This document shows, in pieces, positions 60,681 through 64,000 of a DNA stretch of 64,000 nucleotides. The notes below the pieces were generated by a model. That model was not told the DNA's origin. It ran no database searches and saw only the letters and a list, made by a program, of their open reading frames with translations. How positions within the stretch are numbered: position 1 is the first letter of the stretch; each line of letters begins with the position of its first letter. Source of the DNA: Campylorhamphus procurvoides (lineage: Eukaryota > Chordata > Aves > Passeriformes > Dendrocolaptidae); assembly GCA_013396655.1 (NCBI GenBank), contig WBMV01006647.1, positions 189,221-253,220 on the forward strand. Reading direction: 5' to 3'. The translations under genes and the position numbers were made by a program.

Positions 60681-60942
60681 CTTTATTTTCTAATTTACAC
60701 CAAAAATGACAAAAATATTTCAAAGCAGGTGCATTTTGTTTTACAGTTAAAACAAAAGACAAGACCAGAGGTTCTCTCCTTCTCCGAACTGGGAAGCACC
60801 TTGTTAATCCAACTTTATGCAAATAATGTGATCCTTATCCCAGACCTTGAAATGCCCATTTTTCCCCCATTTCCTACACTTGTGGAAAACCCTAAACTAA
60901 GCTCAGTCTTTATGTGTGAATTACACACCGGACACTTTTAAT

Positions 60943-61015
60943 AGAATCATAAAATCAACTGGGTTGGAAGAGACCTCCAAGACCATCAAGTCCAACCCTT
61001 GACCCAACACCCCTC
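60943..61015 (-). mobile_element. CR1 LINE tail fragment
   Basis: 'atagaatcataaaatcaact', 'gggttggaagagacctccaa' and 'gtccaacccttgacccaaca' are a minus-strand CR1 tail of about 70 bases. It belongs to the same subfamily as the copy at 35563. Confidence 0.95.
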
Positions 61016-61154
61016 GCTGGGGACAGTGGGAGATCTGAAGGAGTTTAAAAATAAGTAATTACTCCACGTGTCCTGTGCCTTGTGACATCCACGTCCTTAC
61101 GTAAAGGCATTTAAGAGTGGTGGTTTGGAGCACTAAAACCTAAATTAAATAATC

Positions 61155-61375
61155 CGACGACGAGGACTCGCGTGATAACGCCCTGGGCTGGCCCAAGGTA
61201 AACTGAAATAAGGATTAGCTGCCAATAGCAAAGGCTGATTTACAGAACCCACAGGAGGAGTTCCCGAGCACAGCCCAGAGAACCAAAATATTATCGCCCT
61301 TGTTTACAGCGGAGTCGCTCAGTTTATTACTTGGAGTGCTTCATTATGGAGAAAAGATGCCAGTGATAGTCTCGC
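61155..61375. promoter_or_regulatory. CpG-dense unique patch
   Basis: Six CpG fall within 26 bases (61155-61180) and five more by 61375, in a surrounding that has almost none. CpG is normally lost in methylated vertebrate DNA, so this may mark an unmethylated regulatory element, although it is far too small to be called a CpG island. No TATA box or transcript evidence. Confidence 0.3.
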
Positions 61376-63689
61376 AGTCAAAATAAACAGGCATAAAGTG
61401 TTCCACATATACAGTTTGGAGAGAACAGTTACTTTGCTATTTATTTAATAATTGACCATAAATGGAGTCAAAGTGCAAAGGGAAAAAAAAAGGAAAAAAA
61501 AAACCTAAAAAAAGCAGCGCACTAAGGGCTTTTTGAAAGATTGATAAATAATGTGGAATCTCAATTAGGCTTTAGAAGGAATGCAGATATTAAAAATTTG
61601 GTCAAGAATCTAATTAGCTGGAGGTAATTAAACAGTCTCACACGGGGTCATTAATCTTTTCCACAGACCTTTGATGTTTTGCACACTGTCTTCTAGTCAT
61701 TAATAAAATTCATAACACTCCTCTTTGTGGTGTTTTATCATCGTGTTTTTCTCTGTAAGAGCATAGAGCAAGTGTCATTGTATCACAAGGGCCTTACTTT
61801 AGTTAATTTCTTTTTTTTCCTGCTCTTTAGAGTTAACTCTTTCTTGAACCAAAACCTCACCAATTTATGGCAGAAGTTTTAAGACAGGTTTTAAATCCCT
61901 GATTTGCTCTTCCAGTGGCTTCCAAAATCTGTGTTAAATAAACTGGGTGTTTCTGATGCATCTGGTCAACCAAGACACTTTGCCTTCACATCTCCTTCGT
62001 CTGTCCAGTGCTTAATTTTGCAACCTGGTTTATATATTATTCATATGAATAATAAGAAAATGATTTTATTTTCCTTTTCTTCCTTTACCTTCGGTTTCTC
62101 TTGATGGCAAGTCCCTTGGAGGCATAACCTGTAGCGTGTGGTTAATTTTAGTGGTGTAACCAGAGAGCTCTTGAGGATGGGGCTGTGATAAAAGTGAGGA
62201 ATAATTATGAAAAAAGAACTAAGTAAAATGGAAATGTGTTGAACGTGACTGATTTTATGTACAGTCTCAGTACAGTACTTCAATAATGCATTATCCTGAC
62301 ATATTTCAAAGGCAAACTGGGCTCAAGAATAGCTGGATTTAAAAGGCAAGAGTGCTACAAAGGACGCCTTTGGAAGATGCAAAGATATGATTTCTATTAC
62401 AAATATTAATATACATACATATATAACGTGTGTGTGTTGGATATTTATGGCTGTTTGTATTACAAGCCCCACATTTAAGAGCTGTTACGTAGAGCTGTGT
62501 GAGGAAGTATAAATAGAGAGAGATATAAAGGGATTGGCAATGAAATGTTTGTGTCTGTATGATGACACTTTGCATTTTTTGGGGGAATTTATTTCTGAAA
62601 GAGACAAATCCATTGTTTTAGATTTGATATTCCAGGCATTTGTGGTAAGGACGTGTTGAGTCCTGGCAGGACGTGGATCCTGAGTTAATACTTTGCAAGG
62701 CTTCAGGTGAAGGAGCCTCCTGCAAGGCTGCTGTGCAATATCTGCTGTGACCAGCTTAAAACGGGCACCTTCCCTTTCATTACAGCAACTGGAGATGGGC
62801 AAAACGGCCCTTAAATGCTGTAATAAATGGCAACAATCACAGGCCGTGATGGGGATCAGTTTTGTGTCTTTATGACTGAAATACAGCAGATTTGTGCTTA
62901 AAAAAATGGGTGATTTATGGGGTATTTTAAAAAGAAATCACACTTGATACCATTTCAGGGTTAAGAGGAATTAATGAGAGGCAGGGATGAAAATATCCAG
63001 GAGTGGATAGTCATGCAGAGCAAACCTGGGGAGGGTTTGCTCTGCTCATCTTGTATGTTCTGCCCTTGCATATTTGCCTGATAAGCCTCTGTCACTACTT
63101 GTAGCTGCGACTTTTTGCAGCATCTCTTATTAAGTTCATATCCAAAACCGCACATAAAGCCTGCACAGACCAGAAAAAAAAATAAAAAAAAAATTAAAAA
63201 TAGGATGCACAAGCTACAAGGCTTCGGGTGGAAAAAAAAATACAGCTTCTTTCTCGATTGAATTTTAAATATAAAATTTTATGTGTCATTTTCTCAGAGG
63301 AAGGAAGTGATTGCAGTTATTTTATTTCCGCATTACTGAGCAAAAATGTTTTCCTCTAAAAATATCAACCCCACTGCAGAGTATTTTGCAGAGGGATCCA
63401 CTTAAAAGTGAGTGGGAGACGGCCAGCCAGGATTGTTCTCTTTTGTGTTTACTTGTAATTTACAAACAAGTTCTGGCAGTCTTTTTCCCTTCTGAAAAAC
63501 AAACAAACCAACCAAAAACAAAACCAAAAAACACCAGAATAAGGCAATTTTCCCACTTTTTTTTTCAGATGGGAAAATAGTTTCTTTTCTATTTAAGACT
63601 ATTATTATGGCTGGAAAAGTGATAGATAGCTTTAAAAGCTGAAATGATAGAAACTGGGCAGTTGCTAAGAGGAAGTCTTGCTAAAACTG

Positions 63690-63732
63690 CCTTTTTTTCT
63701 CTTTCTCTCTCTCTCTCTTTTTTTTTTTATTC
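63690..63732. repeat. CT/T-rich pyrimidine run
   Basis: tttttctctttctctctctc followed by ten or more T, a short CT microsatellite joined to poly-T. Confidence 0.9.
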
Positions 63733-63867
63733 CTTAATGCTCATGCATTTTCAGTGACTAATTAACTTTTCGACAAGGACTTCATCTTTAGTGGTTTGAC
63801 CTAGCTTTGTGTTACAATGTGAACCACCCCAGTAACCTCAGGAGTTCCACCAGGAAAACACAGGACA

Positions 63868-63900
63868 GAGGATGATGATGATGAAATGATGATGATGTGC
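63868..63900. repeat. GAT trinucleotide repeat
   Basis: gatgatgatgat and gatgatgatg separated by gaaat: about seven units in all. Confidence 0.9.
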
Positions 63901-64000
63901 CTTTCACTTCCAAAACAAACACGGAATAAAATCCCACAACAAGCAAACAGCATCGAGCCACATCTCAGGTCATTAAAATTCTGGTTTTAACGTCGGAAAT

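Larger units (their letters stand above)
61016..64000. other. Unique AT-rich end of window with CpG patch
   Basis: No CR1 after 61015. 61155-61375 carries about eleven CpG in otherwise CpG-poor sequence. 61480-61515 is A-rich with G interruptions. 61520-61720 is repeat-free and AT-rich. Simple repeats occur near the right end. Confidence 0.4.

Noticed and set aside
61480..61515. A-rich run as the tail of a processed pseudogene
   Set aside because: No coding or mRNA-like sequence precedes it.
1..64000. Endogenous retrovirus or LTR element
   Set aside because: No paired terminal repeats, primer-binding site or gag/pol-like peptides were seen.

Overview
The window looks like non-coding DNA from a bird. 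The main evidence is about two dozen 5'-truncated fragments of the CR1 LINE family. Several keep the avian 3' signature: a run reading ggtcccttccaaccc followed by short direct repeats of the ATTCTRTG type. CR1 is the dominant retrotransposon of birds. The copies with a 'cctgcccatggcaggggg' motif resemble those of songbirds and their relatives, but placement below 'bird' is a guess. No bacterial gene organisation is present, and no complete protein-coding gene, tRNA, rRNA, known microRNA or CRISPR array was recognised.

Layout. 1-12.7 kb is the most repeat-rich part: CR1 copies at 0.25, 2.8, 3.0, 3.2, 6.9, 8.0, 10.3 and 12.5 kb, an AT-rich low-complexity block near 6.6-7.2 kb and a 27-bp minisatellite at 7.55 kb. 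It also holds the best single coding candidate, an exon-like segment at 5314-5442, which follows an AT-rich interval carrying homeodomain-type palindromes (4.57-4.87 kb). 12.7-35.5 kb is mostly unique AT-rich sequence with few, short or old CR1 remnants, including an ancient-looking CR1 at 23.6 kb. A GC-richer patch lies at 25.0-25.4 kb and a group of octamer motifs at 33.5-35.2 kb. 35.5-40.8 kb holds a second CR1 group. 40.8-53.2 kb is again largely free of CR1 except for one copy at 46.7 kb. 53.2-61.0 kb has a third CR1 group and an AT-rich tandem repeat at 60.5 kb. 61.0-64.0 kb is unique, with a dense CpG patch at 61.16 kb.

Interpretation. A long stretch with unique sequence, scattered CR1 debris and at most a few isolated exon-like segments fits a large intron or a gene-poor regulatory interval. 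No functional pathway can be assembled from the contents. The several exon-like segments reported below rest only on splice-site patterns and open frames. Random sequence of this length yields many such pairs, so only the one at 5314-5442 is put forward with moderate confidence.
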